Notes: generated by a model not told the origin, from the sequence alone. A stretch of DNA of 64,000 nt from JAKVBH01 sp049800955 (GCF_049800955.1 NZ_JBNAGA010000002.1:682001-746000), one strand, 5' to 3'; counted from the stretch's first letter, positions 9,011 to 18,081 are shown. Made by a program: numbers and translations.

Positions 9011-9028
9011 CCTATCCCACCGGATAGG
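9011..9028. promoter_or_regulatory. EPS-locus palindrome, site D
   Basis: CCTATCC-CACC-GGATAGG is a perfect 7-bp inverted repeat with a 4-base centre, about 94 bp upstream of the Wzz-like gene. It is the best copy of the motif also seen at sites A, B and C. Confidence 0.65.
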
Positions 9029-9121
9029 GTGGCCCTCCAAACGCCCCGCAGCTTACCCGCTCGCGTCCGAGACGGGGCGGGGCCGCATCGCATAGCACTC
9101 TCTTAATCGAGAGGATACGCC

Positions 9122-10615
9122 ATGCTCCAGTCCCAGACATCTGCCCACGCCAAAGACCCGTCAAAACCGCTCGACGTTTTGCGCGTCATTCGCCAGCCCC
9201 TCCGTGGTATCGGCATCAAGCGGCTCTTGTCGGGCGGGCGCGTCGGCGATCTGGGGCGCTTGCCGCGGTATGTGGCGATGTTTGGCCTGTCGGCCGCTCT
9301 GCTCTGGGCGCCGATCAGCGGGTATTTGATGTCAACGCCGCCCAAATACTCCTCGCATGCCTCGCTGATCCTGCCGGGCTCGGGCGCGTCGGCCTCGGTT
9401 AACCTCAACAATATCGGTCAGGCCTCGTCCTATGCGAATTCCGCCTTTGCCAATGGGTCCATCAGCCCCACCCAGACCTACAAGCGCCTGATCGGGGCGG
9501 ATCGCATTCTCGCGGCGGCGGCGGAAACCCTCGGGGCATCAAAGGAGGCGCTTCCAAAACCGCGCATCAAACTGGTGGACCAGACGAGCCTTATTCACAT
9601 CGAGGTCAAAAGCGGCTCACCAGGGGAGGCGCAAGCCTATGGTGACGCGCTTCTGGCGGCCTTTTTTGCGGAAATCGATGCGCTGCGGGCTGATGAGATT
9701 GCCACCCGTGAACGCAGCGGCACTCAGGCCATCGAGGAGTACAACCGTTCTGTCGAAGAGACGCGCGCGCGCATCAACCGCTTGCAAAAAAGCAGCGGGC
9801 TGACCTCTGTCGATCAATACACGCAACAAGTCGCGGCCAATGACGCGCTCAAGACCCGGATCACGACGCTGGCCGCGGCGCGGGATCTACAGGCGCAGAA
9901 GGTCGCGGCGTTTGAGGCCTCGCTTGGCCTGTCTGCGCATACGGCTGCGGCGACGCTCAAGCTCTATGCCGATGCAACCTACCTGACGCTTCTGAGTGAC
10001 ATTGCCCTGCAATCCGGCGCGTTGGCGCAAGCGCAGAGCAAGTTCGGACCCAGGCACCCCGCGCGTCAAAAGGCCCAAGCCAGGTTCGAGGCGGCGCGTC
10101 AGGCGCTCATGGATCGCGCCTGGGAGGTAACGGGCCTGAAAGCCGAGGAGCTTACCGGGCTGGATCGTGCGCCTGATGGTCAGCGGGCCCAGCTTCTGGG
10201 CGAGTTGGTGCGGGAAGCCTCGATCCTATCCGGGCTGGAGGAACAGTCCGCGTCCTTGGAGCGGGATCACACAACCGAAGCTCAAAGGCTCATGCGTCTG
10301 GCGCCGATCGCAGCGCAGCTCGAGGATATGCAGCGCGATTTCAACGTGGCCGAAGCCGTCTTCGCCTCGGCCATTGCGCGCAGTGAGGCCAAAAAGACCG
10401 ATGTTTATGCCTCCTATCCGCTCGTGCAGGTGCTGGAAAACCCGTCACTGCCGGAGCGTCCATCTTCGCCAAACCGCAAATTGTCCATCGCTGCGGGGAT
10501 TGCGGGCACGCTCATGCTGATGATCGGCTTTCTCCTTGCCTGGATCCGCCGTCCGATCATCAACAAGGTGATCTCGCGCAGCTTCGCAGCCCCTGCGCCG
10601 AGCAGTGCCGCATGA
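9122..10615 (+). CDS. Wzz/GumC-like polysaccharide chain-length/export protein
   Basis: 497 aa, preceded by GAGAGGATACGCC. Membrane segments lie at about 50-70 and 466-486. They flank a large periplasmic region with long helical, coiled-coil-prone stretches (about 200-400) typical of polysaccharide co-polymerases. A proline-containing motif (ENPSLPERPSSPNRKLS) precedes the second membrane helix, as in Wzz/ExoP proteins. There is no C-terminal tyrosine-kinase domain, so a separate kinase would be needed if one is used. It overlaps the next gene by 4 bp (ATGA) and should be co-translated with the polymerase. Confidence 0.88.
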   Translation: MLQSQTSAHAKDPSKPLDVLRVIRQPLRGIGIKRLLSGGRVGDLGRLPRYVAMFGLSAALLWAPISGYLMSTPPKYSSHASLILPGSGASASVNLNNIGQASSYANSAFANGSISPTQTYKRLIGADRILAAAAETLGASKEALPKPRIKLVDQTSLIHIEVKSGSPGEAQAYGDALLAAFFAEIDALRADEIATRERSGTQAIEEYNRSVEETRARINRLQKSSGLTSVDQYTQQVAANDALKTRITTLAAARDLQAQKVAAFEASLGLSAHTAAATLKLYADATYLTLLSDIALQSGALAQAQSKFGPRHPARQKAQARFEAARQALMDRAWEVTGLKAEELTGLDRAPDGQRAQLLGELVREASILSGLEEQSASLERDHTTEAQRLMRLAPIAAQLEDMQRDFNVAEAVFASAIARSEAKKTDVYASYPLVQVLENPSLPERPSSPNRKLSIAAGIAGTLMLMIGFLLAWIRRPIINKVISRSFAAPAPSSAA

Positions 10616-11895
10616 CCATGGGCCCTGAAACTCTGGCCGAGCGCATTGTCTGGCGGGCCCTCATCTGGACCTGGCCCTTCTATGCCTTGGGCGCGCTTTA
10701 CGTGGTGGGGCCGGTTCTGGCGTGGATCCTGGCAGGCCTTGCGGCCTTTGCGCTCTATTTTGACGACGCGCTCCGGACGGAGTTGCGCCCGACCGGGCCG
10801 ATCCCCGCGCTTGTCTGGCTGTGGATCCTCGGCATGGCAGTGATGCTCTTCGCGCTTTGGGTGGGACATCTGGATTGGGGGCTGGGCGTCAAGAAGACGA
10901 TCAAATCCTCCATCGGGTGGGCCAAGGGCTGGGCTCTGCTGGCGCTGTTCATTCTCGCCGGATCTGTGCTCCCCATCCGCCGCGAGGTCTTGATCCGCGC
11001 GCAAGGATATGTGGCGCTGTGCACCTTGATCCTCGCGCCGCTGTTGTTGGCTGCGCCCTATATCGGCCTGCCCGAACGGATCTTCACCTCGCCGCTCAAG
11101 GCCGTGGGCGGTCCGGGACCGGAATACTTTACGCTCTATCTCTTCACCTTCGATCCTGCGAGCTGGACACCGCGTTGGCAGTTCTATGCGCCATGGTCCC
11201 CCTTTGCGGCGCTTCTGGGCGTCCTGACGGTCCTGTTTGCGCTGGAAGAGCGGCACAGGGGGTGGCTGGCTGTTGGTGTGGCGGCGGGGGTGTTGATGAT
11301 CCTGGCGTCGAAGTCGCGGATGGGGTTGGTGGGACTAGTGGCCTGCACGTTGGGCCCACGCCTGATTGCTTTGATCGTGCATTCCTGGGCCTGGGCTGCG
11401 GTGAGCGCGCTGGCGTCTGCTTTTGCGATCTGGGGCAATATGGTGATCCATGCCGCGCAGGCCGGTGTGGAGGGGTTCAAATCGGCGCGCGCCGACAGCA
11501 CGCGGGTGCGCGAAACCTTGCAGCGAATCGCCTACGAGCGCTGGCAGAACGACGCGTTCTGGTTTGGCCATGGCACGGTGCGGCCGGGCGCACATCTGGT
11601 GGAATATATGCCCATTGGCAGCCATCACACCTGGTATGGATTGCTCTTCGTCAAGGGACTGGTGGGGTTTTTCGCGTTCCTTGTGCCCTTCGTGGCGACA
11701 TTGGTCTTCACGATGTTCGATGCGGCGCGCCATCCGCGTGGGCGTTTGCCGATGGGCATCTGCATGACGCTCCTGCTGCTCAGTTTTGGTGAGAATATCG
11801 AGATCGAAGCCTATCTGCTTTGGCCTGCGCTGCTCATTCTTGGAATTCATATCCGGGAGGTGGAACTGGCGAAGACTGGGCCCAGTGTCCGGTGA
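10612..11895 (+). CDS. O-antigen polymerase/ligase-like (Wzy/WaaL) membrane protein
   Basis: 427 aa, very hydrophobic, with about 10 predicted membrane segments. The large loop and the following GSHHTWYGLLFVKGLVGFF segment resemble the Wzy_C/O-antigen ligase signature. The start ATG overlaps the stop of the chain-length gene (ATGA at 10612-10615); a second Met lies 6 bp on. In this locus it most likely polymerises flipped repeat units in the periplasm. A ligase role cannot be excluded from sequence. It ends 3 bp from the convergent acetyltransferase gene. Confidence 0.82.
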   Translation: MTMGPETLAERIVWRALIWTWPFYALGALYVVGPVLAWILAGLAAFALYFDDALRTELRPTGPIPALVWLWILGMAVMLFALWVGHLDWGLGVKKTIKSSIGWAKGWALLALFILAGSVLPIRREVLIRAQGYVALCTLILAPLLLAAPYIGLPERIFTSPLKAVGGPGPEYFTLYLFTFDPASWTPRWQFYAPWSPFAALLGVLTVLFALEERHRGWLAVGVAAGVLMILASKSRMGLVGLVACTLGPRLIALIVHSWAWAAVSALASAFAIWGNMVIHAAQAGVEGFKSARADSTRVRETLQRIAYERWQNDAFWFGHGTVRPGAHLVEYMPIGSHHTWYGLLFVKGLVGFFAFLVPFVATLVFTMFDAARHPRGRLPMGICMTLLLLSFGENIEIEAYLLWPALLILGIHIREVELAKTGPSVR

Positions 11896-11898
11896 GAC

Positions 11899-12654
11899 CT
11901 ACCTGCCTTGCGCAAATGACAGGAGTTGATGGTTACTCACGAAGCCCGCTTTCTCAAGCGTGGCTTTTGAGGCGGTATTGCGGGCGCCACATCCGCAGAT
12001 CGGGCGGAGCCCCTCAGCCTCAACGCGATCGGCCATCGCGCAGACGATAAATGTCCCCAAACCTTTCCGCCGGACGTTTGGCGCGACCATCATCCCGATA
12101 TCCACGGCGTCGCGATCTGCGATGACCCGCTGGAACACACCGCAGCCTGCAATTTCCCTGTCCATCGTCACAGTCAAAAGACGGCCTCTATCCGCCAGCG
12201 CGCGGACCTCGTCCTCGGTTTCAAAGAAATCATCGTTGATGTGCCAATGGGACTGCACGTCATCCTGCGTTGCAGGGCGGATTTGTGCGGCGGCGATGTC
12301 CGTGCGGTCGTATGCGCTTCTTTTCCTGAAGAGATGCCCTCCGACAGACGCGGCCCAGCCAAGCTGTTTCAGCGATTGCACAAAGGGCCGATCAAAGGAC
12401 TTGGCGAGCGCCATTGAGAAGCTGGTCTGATCGTGAAGCGCGCTGAGCAGTTCTCCGGCATGCGCCGCATCAGCGCTGAAATACTCGACAAGTGTTTGCC
12501 CATGCAGAACGCCATAGGACCCGTCTTCATGCGTCCAGAACTGCCCCGCCTCTACAAGCTCTTCAAGAAACCATTCCTGAGGTTCCGGGAGCGATGACAG
12601 GTAGGCCTGTCGCAGGTCGTGCGTTGGCTGGGAGGACTGGGCGAATGCAGACAT
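11899..12654 (-). CDS. GNAT-family N-acetyltransferase
   Basis: 251 aa from the Met at 12654; an alternative ATG at 12759 lies only 16 bp after the carbamoyltransferase stop and cannot be excluded. The C-terminal half is a GNAT fold with the acetyl-CoA loop MMVAPNVRRKGLGTFIV and the later GARNTASKATLEKAGFVS segment. The N-terminal half is a divergent GNAT-like region. The substrate is unknown. It lies downstream of the carbamoyltransferase on the same strand and could be co-transcribed, so acetylation of a polysaccharide precursor is possible but unproven. Confidence 0.82.
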   Translation of the reverse strand: MSAFAQSSQPTHDLRQAYLSSLPEPQEWFLEELVEAGQFWTHEDGSYGVLHGQTLVEYFSADAAHAGELLSALHDQTSFSMALAKSFDRPFVQSLKQLGWAASVGGHLFRKRSAYDRTDIAAAQIRPATQDDVQSHWHINDDFFETEDEVRALADRGRLLTVTMDREIAGCGVFQRVIADRDAVDIGMMVAPNVRRKGLGTFIVCAMADRVEAEGLRPICGCGARNTASKATLEKAGFVSNHQLLSFAQGR

Positions 12655-12775
12655 GGACGCGTTATACCCGACAAGCGCGGCTATCGCTCCAAAAAGATCA
12701 CGGCTGCGCGCGTTGCCCAAGACGATGAAGGCAACAGGCGCGCGGGTCCGTGGCGTCACGATGTTTTGGAGCGCT

Positions 12776-14620
12776 TCAGTCCAGCTCGTATTTGTTCTTG
12801 TAGTCTTCTTTCAGGCTTGGATCCTGATTGTCTTTCCGCAGCACCGCGCGGCCGACGACCAGCATATCCATATCGGTCCCCATGAAACAGCGGAAGGCAT
12901 CCTCCGGCGTGCAGACGATGGGCTCGCCGCGCACGTTGAACGAAGTGTTTACGACGACGGGGCAGCCCGTCTTGGCCTTAAACGCTGAAATCACCTTGTG
13001 ATACAGGGGGTTGGTATCCTCATGTACCGTCTGGATCCGTGCTGAATAATCAACATGGGTGATCGCGGGGATCTCCGAGCGCGCCACATTGAGTTTCTCG
13101 ATCCCGAAGAGGTTTTCTTCCTCGGCCGTCATCTTCCGTTGCTTGGCGTCCTGCACACGGTCCACGAGCAGCATGTAGGGGCTGTCGTAATCCAGATCGA
13201 ACCATTCGGCCATATCCTCGCGCAGGACAGATGGGGCGAAGGGGCGGAAACTCTCGCGAAACTTGACCTTGAGATTGAGCGTCTTCTGCATGCTCTCGGA
13301 GCGTGGATCACCGAGGATCGAGCGCCCGCCGAGCGCGCGCGGCCCAAACTCCATGCGACCATTAAACCAGCCGACGGCTTGTTCATCGGCCAGCGCCGTG
13401 GCCGTGGCCTCGATCATGTCTTCCTCGGACAGGGATTCAAAAACCGCGCCCGCCGCGCTGAGACGGTGCTCGATGTCGGATTGCTTATAAACCGGACCCA
13501 GATAGGCGCCCTTCATCCCGTCCCGTTTGCCTGCAGGCAAATGGCGCGGATGGCCCAGTTCTTGATGCCAGGCGGCCTGCGCTGCGCCCAAAGCGCCACC
13601 GGCATCGCCCGCGGCGGGTTGCACCCAGATGTCCTTGAAGGCCCCGTCCTTGAGAAGCTTGCCATTGGCCACGCAATTCAGCGCCACGCCGCCCGCCATG
13701 CACAGGTTGGGGATTTTGAATTCCTGGGCCAGCGCACGCACCATGGTCAGGATAATTTCTTCCGTCACAGCTTGCACGGAGGCGGCCATATCCATGTGGA
13801 ATTGATCCAGCTGCTCGCTCTCTGGCGCGCGCACGGGGCGGCCAAAGAGATCGGCGAACTTCTGGTTCGTCATGGTCAAACCCGTGGCGTAGTTGAAATA
13901 CTCCTGATTGAGCCGGAAGGAGCCGTCTGGCTTCAGATCGACCAGCTTGTCGAGCATGAGATCCTTGAAGCGCGGCTCGCCGTATGGAGCGAGGCCCATG
14001 ACCTTGTACTCGCCGCTGTTGACCTTGAAACCCGTGTAATAGGTGACAGCCGAGTAGAGCAGGCCCAGCGAATGGGGGAAGTGTATTTCCTTGACCATCT
14101 CGAGCTTTTTGCCCCGTCCGATGGCGACCGTGGTCGTGGCCCATTCGCCCACACCGTCCAGCGTCAGCACGACGGCTTCCTCGAAAGGCGAGGGATAGTA
14201 GGCGCTGGCCGCATGGCTCATATGGTGCTCGGCAAACATCAGCTTGTCGCGCAGATCAGCTGTTTCGCTTATCTGTTTGAGCTCTTTGAGGAGCATGGAT
14301 TTCTGGAAAAGCTTTTCCTTGATCCAGACCGGGATCGCGATCTTGAAGGAGCGAAAGCCGCGCGGCGCATTGGCGACATAGGTCTCGAGCAAGCGCTCGA
14401 ACTTCAAAAAGGGCTTGTCGTAGAAGGCGACGGCCTCGACATCGTCGAGTTTGAGCCCGGCTTCGGAGAGCACATATTCGATGGCATGGCGCGGAAAGCT
14501 CGCATCGTGCTTTTTGCGCGTGAACCGTTCTTCCTGTGCGGCGGCGATCACCTGTCCGTCGACAATAAGCGCTGCTGCGCTGTCATGGTAGAACGCCGAA
14601 ATTCCCAAGATGGCTGACAC
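12776..14620 (-). CDS. NodU/CmcH-family carbamoyltransferase
   Basis: 614 aa from a GTG start at 14620 (VSAILGISAFYHDSAAALIV), with GAAGGA 8 bases upstream; the in-frame ATG further up (14668) has weaker support. The N-terminal domain has the FYHDSAAAL and HHMSHAASAYYPSPF motifs of the family. The C-terminal YrdC-like part has GWFNGRMEFGPRALGGRSIL, followed by KFRESFRPFAPSVL. The family transfers carbamoyl from carbamoyl phosphate to sugars or other hydroxyls. It heads a cassette with a DUF5989 protein, an SxtJ-like protein and an SGNH-like protein, an arrangement recalled from polysaccharide loci. The acceptor is probably a sugar of the local polymer (inference). Confidence 0.92.
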   Translation of the reverse strand: MSAILGISAFYHDSAAALIVDGQVIAAAQEERFTRKKHDASFPRHAIEYVLSEAGLKLDDVEAVAFYDKPFLKFERLLETYVANAPRGFRSFKIAIPVWIKEKLFQKSMLLKELKQISETADLRDKLMFAEHHMSHAASAYYPSPFEEAVVLTLDGVGEWATTTVAIGRGKKLEMVKEIHFPHSLGLLYSAVTYYTGFKVNSGEYKVMGLAPYGEPRFKDLMLDKLVDLKPDGSFRLNQEYFNYATGLTMTNQKFADLFGRPVRAPESEQLDQFHMDMAASVQAVTEEIILTMVRALAQEFKIPNLCMAGGVALNCVANGKLLKDGAFKDIWVQPAAGDAGGALGAAQAAWHQELGHPRHLPAGKRDGMKGAYLGPVYKQSDIEHRLSAAGAVFESLSEEDMIEATATALADEQAVGWFNGRMEFGPRALGGRSILGDPRSESMQKTLNLKVKFRESFRPFAPSVLREDMAEWFDLDYDSPYMLLVDRVQDAKQRKMTAEEENLFGIEKLNVARSEIPAITHVDYSARIQTVHEDTNPLYHKVISAFKAKTGCPVVVNTSFNVRGEPIVCTPEDAFRCFMGTDMDMLVVGRAVLRKDNQDPSLKEDYKNKYELD

Positions 14621-14696
14621 AGGACAATCCTTCAAATCGTTACGCACAGGCCCGCCGCGCTTGTGCAAGGCGCGGCAGGTCGCTGGAGTGGGGGTA

Positions 14697-14846
14697 CTAG
14701 AAGAGGGTGTAGATGAACGGCGCGATCGCGGAGCCCTGCGTCAGAACAATAAGGCCCCCCAGAACCACCATTAAAAACAGGATCGGGAGCATCCAGAACT
14801 TTTTCCGGACCTTCACGAATTCCCACAATTCACTGACAAATGTCAT
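14697..14846 (-). CDS. DUF5989-family small membrane protein
   Basis: 49 aa: MTFVSELWEFVKVRKKFWML, then one membrane helix (PILFLMVVLGGLIVLTQG) and the tail SAIAPFIYTLF. It is short and easily missed. It matches my recall of the single-helix DUF5989 proteins that accompany NodU-type carbamoyltransferases and SxtJ proteins. It is positioned exactly between those two genes on the same strand. Its function is unknown; a membrane anchor or adaptor role is inference. Confidence 0.82.
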   Translation of the reverse strand: MTFVSELWEFVKVRKKFWMLPILFLMVVLGGLIVLTQGSAIAPFIYTLF

Positions 14847-14876
14847 GCCGTCTCACTCCTGGTGTATCGATTGACT

Positions 14877-15290
14877 TTAAAACTGTTTGGTCATGGAACT
14901 GGGCGGATCGTCTTTTGATCGTGTCACCCAATATGTCTCGGCGTCCGGGTCAAAGCGTTGCTTCAAAGGGTCGGGGTTTTTCATCCGCCGGACGTACCCG
15001 ATAGGGATGACGGTCAGGACGAAAATCAAGCCCATGACGAGGGGCGCCATGATCGCGCCGAGCAGCAGGCCAAATTTGAACCAGACTTTGTTGAGCGGTG
15101 CCAAGAGGCGCGGCGCAATGAAGGCAATGGCCGCAAAACCCAGCGCAATAATCAGCGCCCAGAGCCGCACGGACCCGCCCGACATGACCACAGGCCAAAA
15201 CGCAATGATTGCGAACACGGCTGCGAATACGAGGCCGAACGAGCGCTCCGAGCCGATTTTGACTTCACTATGCGATGCAACGTCTGACAT
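14877..15290 (-). CDS. SxtJ-like membrane protein
   Basis: 137 aa from the ATG at 15290 (MSDVASHSEVKIGSERSFGL), with AGGGG upstream. There are three to four membrane segments (about 18-35, 42-60, 70-95), then a basic/acidic tail (YVRRMKNPDPLKQRFDPDAE, YWVTRS). The family name comes from the saxitoxin cluster, but homologues commonly sit with carbamoyltransferase and DUF5989 genes. It is first in the minus-strand cassette. Biochemical role unknown. Confidence 0.78.
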   Translation of the reverse strand: MSDVASHSEVKIGSERSFGLVFAAVFAIIAFWPVVMSGGSVRLWALIIALGFAAIAFIAPRLLAPLNKVWFKFGLLLGAIMAPLVMGLIFVLTVIPIGYVRRMKNPDPLKQRFDPDAETYWVTRSKDDPPSSMTKQF

Positions 15291-16104
15291 CTGTACCCCT
15301 TCACTCCCGGTTGTAACAAAACCGGCCACCAATTACTCGCGAAAACAAGTGCCCAATTTCGGAATGGCTTGTCAATAATTCTTCAGGTGATGCGCTGGCG
15401 ATCCGCCTTGGAAAAAGGAGCCCTGCCTACCAGACAGGCGCATGCAGGGCCGTTTGCTTGATCGTCTGCGAAATGGACAGGGGCGGGCGCATGACACTTG
15501 GCACCGCGCGCTGCGGTCGACTTGCGCGTCACTCCGTTGAGATCGCTTTCACGGCTCAGGCGGGCGCGAGGCACGGGCATAGGCTGTCCGCTCTGTTGTC
15601 TGCGGAGCGTTGCAAAGGGATATTGCAGCATGATGGTTGGAGGATGTCTAAGATTTTGCGAATATTTGATAAATCAGTGCAAACGTTGTCCTGACGCCAT
15701 GCGTCCCACGTCCGAATGTGCGGGACTTGTCGCAAGGGCGGCGCGTCGCACGCGGCGGGGGTTGCGCCCGGCGGACGGCCTGTCATGTCACGCTGGCGCG
15801 CATCGCCATGCTGGGGGTCACGCGGTTTCTTGCCTGCACGCGCGTTCGGTTGTAATCAAGATGCCGTATTACGAGTGCAGGGACGTTTAACTATGTCACC
15901 AGATTTTTGTGAACGCTTTTCGCGACATTCGGGCCATTCGTTGGCTGGAGCGCGACAATCAGAACCGATGATGGCATTTGTTTCTTTGGCCCTCGATGGG
16001 GCGATATCGGGCCAATTCGGGCCAACGCCTCCTGCCTTCTTGCAAGACACTCACCCCACGACCCGTGACGGGACCTTTCGGAGCGGTTCCGCGAAGGAGG
16101 CCAC
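15291..16104. other. 814-bp intergenic region
   Basis: No convincing gene is seen here; short frames lack coding character. It is locally AT-rich (about 15600-15690 and 15855-15920), as expected for divergent promoters of the SxtJ and SGNH genes. Visible structures are an inverted repeat CCGGTT/AACCGG (15307-15325), a GCCCTGC/GCAGGGC stem (15420-15450) and a stem overlapping the ribosome site of the SGNH gene (about 16074-16099). Confidence 0.6.
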
Positions 16105-17355
16105 ATGACAGATGCCCGGACCAACCGCTGGATCCTGATCCTCGCCGCGCTGGGGTTCTTCGCCGCAGGCGCCGCTTCGCTTTATGTCAGCGCGGCAGAT
16201 CCGCAAAGCCCGGACTTCCTGTTTGGCGCCTGGCGGCTGCGAAACGTGGCCCTGGCGAGTGTGCTCTTTGTCCTTGCGGCGGCTTTCTTCGCGGCGTGGA
16301 TCAGCCGTTCGGCGGCGATTGCGTTCTGGGCCAGCCTTTTGCCTGTGCTTTTGGTGCTTGTTCTGCTGGAAGGGGTTGGCCGGATGGGGCTGGTTGACTG
16401 GTCCGGGCTCTTGTCGCCAGAACGCGCGACCGCCGAGGGGCCGGGCTGGAGTTTGCAGCCCAACGCATCCGTTGCGGGCGAGACCTATCAGGATGCCGCG
16501 ACGCGCTACGGCGTGCCGCATGATCCGATCCCCTTTGCGTTCGAGACCGATTCCTACGGTTTCCGCAACGACGGCACGGATGTGGCCGATATCATCATTC
16601 TGGGCGATTCCATTGTTCTGGGCGCGCTGGTGCCCAAGAGCCAGACTGTGGACAGCGTCGTGTCGGAGGCACTGGCCAGACCAGTTTCGCAAGCTGCACT
16701 GCTGGGCATTTCCATCCAGCGCCAGCATGACATGCTGCGGGATGCCGGGATTTCGCTGGAGGGGCGGCGCGTCGTGCAGTTCTTCTTTGAAGGCAACGAT
16801 CTGTTGGATTCCCATAGCTATCGCAACCCCGCCCCTGCGGATGCGTTTGTCTACAAGGAACGCTCACTTCTCAAGCTGCTCTGGGCGCCGCTCGTGCGGC
16901 TGACCAGCAATCCGGGGGACTTTGCGTCCTGCCGGATCGGCGAGCAGGCGCATTACTTCATCTGGACCAGAAACAGCTTTGAGGGCCGTATGGAGGAGTT
17001 CGGTCCGATCTCGGAGGCGATTTTGGCGTTCAAGCAAATGGTGGAAGACGCGGGCGGAACCTATGCTCTGGTTTTCGTGCCGACCAAGTATCGGGTTCTG
17101 CATGATCTGTGCGCCTTTCCGGAGCGCAGCCTGATCAGTGATCCCGCTGAACAGCTCTCGGATATCCCCCAGATCGTCGCTGGTTGGGCCGACGGCGCGG
17201 GCATTGCGTTTCTGGACCTGACAGAGCCTTTGCAGAGCCGCGCTGCGGAAGGTGTGTCGCCTTGGTTCTGGGGAGATACCCATTGGAACACCGAGGGGCA
17301 TAAGGTTGCGGGCGAGACTATTGCGCGTTGGCTTGAGGCCGATCTCGCGCAGTGA
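16105..17355 (+). CDS. SGNH/GDSL-like hydrolase with N-terminal membrane segments
   Basis: 416 aa, with GAAGGAGG upstream of the ATG. The N-terminus has hydrophobic segments (about 9-28, 46-65, 70-90). An SGNH core follows with the catalytic-serine block IIILGDSIVLGA, then FFEGNDLLD (block III-like Asn) and a C-terminal GDTHWNTEGHKVAGE that supplies Asp and His. The layout resembles AlgJ/AlgX-type O-acyl-transfer or esterase proteins acting on extracellular polysaccharides. It is divergent from the carbamoyltransferase cassette. A role in polymer acylation or deacylation is inference. Confidence 0.82.
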   Translation: MTDARTNRWILILAALGFFAAGAASLYVSAADPQSPDFLFGAWRLRNVALASVLFVLAAAFFAAWISRSAAIAFWASLLPVLLVLVLLEGVGRMGLVDWSGLLSPERATAEGPGWSLQPNASVAGETYQDAATRYGVPHDPIPFAFETDSYGFRNDGTDVADIIILGDSIVLGALVPKSQTVDSVVSEALARPVSQAALLGISIQRQHDMLRDAGISLEGRRVVQFFFEGNDLLDSHSYRNPAPADAFVYKERSLLKLLWAPLVRLTSNPGDFASCRIGEQAHYFIWTRNSFEGRMEEFGPISEAILAFKQMVEDAGGTYALVFVPTKYRVLHDLCAFPERSLISDPAEQLSDIPQIVAGWADGAGIAFLDLTEPLQSRAAEGVSPWFWGDTHWNTEGHKVAGETIARWLEADLAQ

Positions 17356-17411
17356 GGTAAGGGGCGTAAAGCGCCCGAGAGGTTACCTCGCCGAGGTCTG
17401 ACTTTACGCCC
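17354..17411. terminator. Nested inverted repeats between convergent genes
   Basis: GGGCGTAAAG (17362-17371) pairs with CTTTACGCCC (17402-17411), and GAGGTAA (17354-17360) pairs with TTACCTC (17383-17389). They lie between the ends of the SGNH gene and the TetR gene. There is no T-run, so terminator function is only likely. Confidence 0.45.
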
Positions 17412-17418
17412 GGGACGC

Positions 17419-18015
17419 CTACGCGTCTTGGCCAAGCACTTGGGCAACCAAATGATGCATAGCGCCTTTGTAGGTCTCAGCGTCGCCGCCATATGCGATT
17501 TCGAGCGCCGCGCGATCAAATGCGGCGGACAGCAGGTTGGTCAGAGCAGTGATCTGCGCCTCCGTATGCGCAGGCAGTGCTTTTGAGAGCCCATCATGCA
17601 ATTCTTCCGTGCCGTTGGCCCGCGTGAGAGCGACAGCTGCATTATGTCCCAAAACCGCTGGGGCTTCTTCCATCAGCAGCTTGACCCGTCCGGGAACCAG
17701 CATTGCCTCAAAGAAGGCATTGGACCCGGCGATCATGGCCTGTTCGGGATCGCTCACCTGCCGTGTTTCGGCGTCAATGTGATCTGAGATCGCCTTGGCC
17801 TCGTCTTCGGCAAGGGCGCGAAAGAGCTCCGACTTGTCGTTGAAGTGATGGTAGAGCGCGCCGCGCGTCACGCCTGCCTTGCGCACGATTTCCGGCGTCG
17901 CGGTTTCCGCGAATCCCAGTTCGACAAATAACGCACGCGCCGCGACCAAAAGCTTGGCCCGGGTTTCCGCGCGCCGGTCGGCCTGGCTGCGTCGGGCTGG
18001 TTTTTCCTGGGTCAT
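17419..18015 (-). CDS. TetR-family transcriptional regulator
   Basis: 198 aa. The N-terminal HTH is typical: RAETRAKLLVAARALFVELG, then AGVTRGALYHHFNDKSELF. The C-terminal ligand domain contains VKLLMEEAPAVLGH. It is divergent from a VOC-family gene, and two near-identical inverted repeats lie between them. It is most likely a local repressor of itself and the VOC gene, responding to a compound that the VOC protein handles; the ligand is unknown. Confidence 0.92.
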   Translation of the reverse strand: MTQEKPARRSQADRRAETRAKLLVAARALFVELGFAETATPEIVRKAGVTRGALYHHFNDKSELFRALAEDEAKAISDHIDAETRQVSDPEQAMIAGSNAFFEAMLVPGRVKLLMEEAPAVLGHNAAVALTRANGTEELHDGLSKALPAHTEAQITALTNLLSAAFDRAALEIAYGGDAETYKGAMHHLVAQVLGQDA

Positions 18016-18047
18016 GCCTGCGGCTCCGATCGATAACAGATTTTATT

Positions 18048-18068
18048 TTACATACATCTTGCATGTAT
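18048..18068. promoter_or_regulatory. TetR operator candidate 1
   Basis: TTACATACATCTTGCATGTA is an imperfect palindrome (TACATaCA / TgCATGTA), 33 bp before the TetR start. It is of the TACATACA type known for AcrR-like TetR repressors. Confidence 0.65.
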
Positions 18069-18081
18069 CTGCAATTTGATG

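Noticed and set aside
13055..14617. 520-codon open frame on the plus strand
   Set aside because: Shadow of the carbamoyltransferase, with no recognisable domain.
15458..15890. Small frames in the intergenic gap
   Set aside because: Cys- and Arg-rich random-looking translations without a ribosome site.
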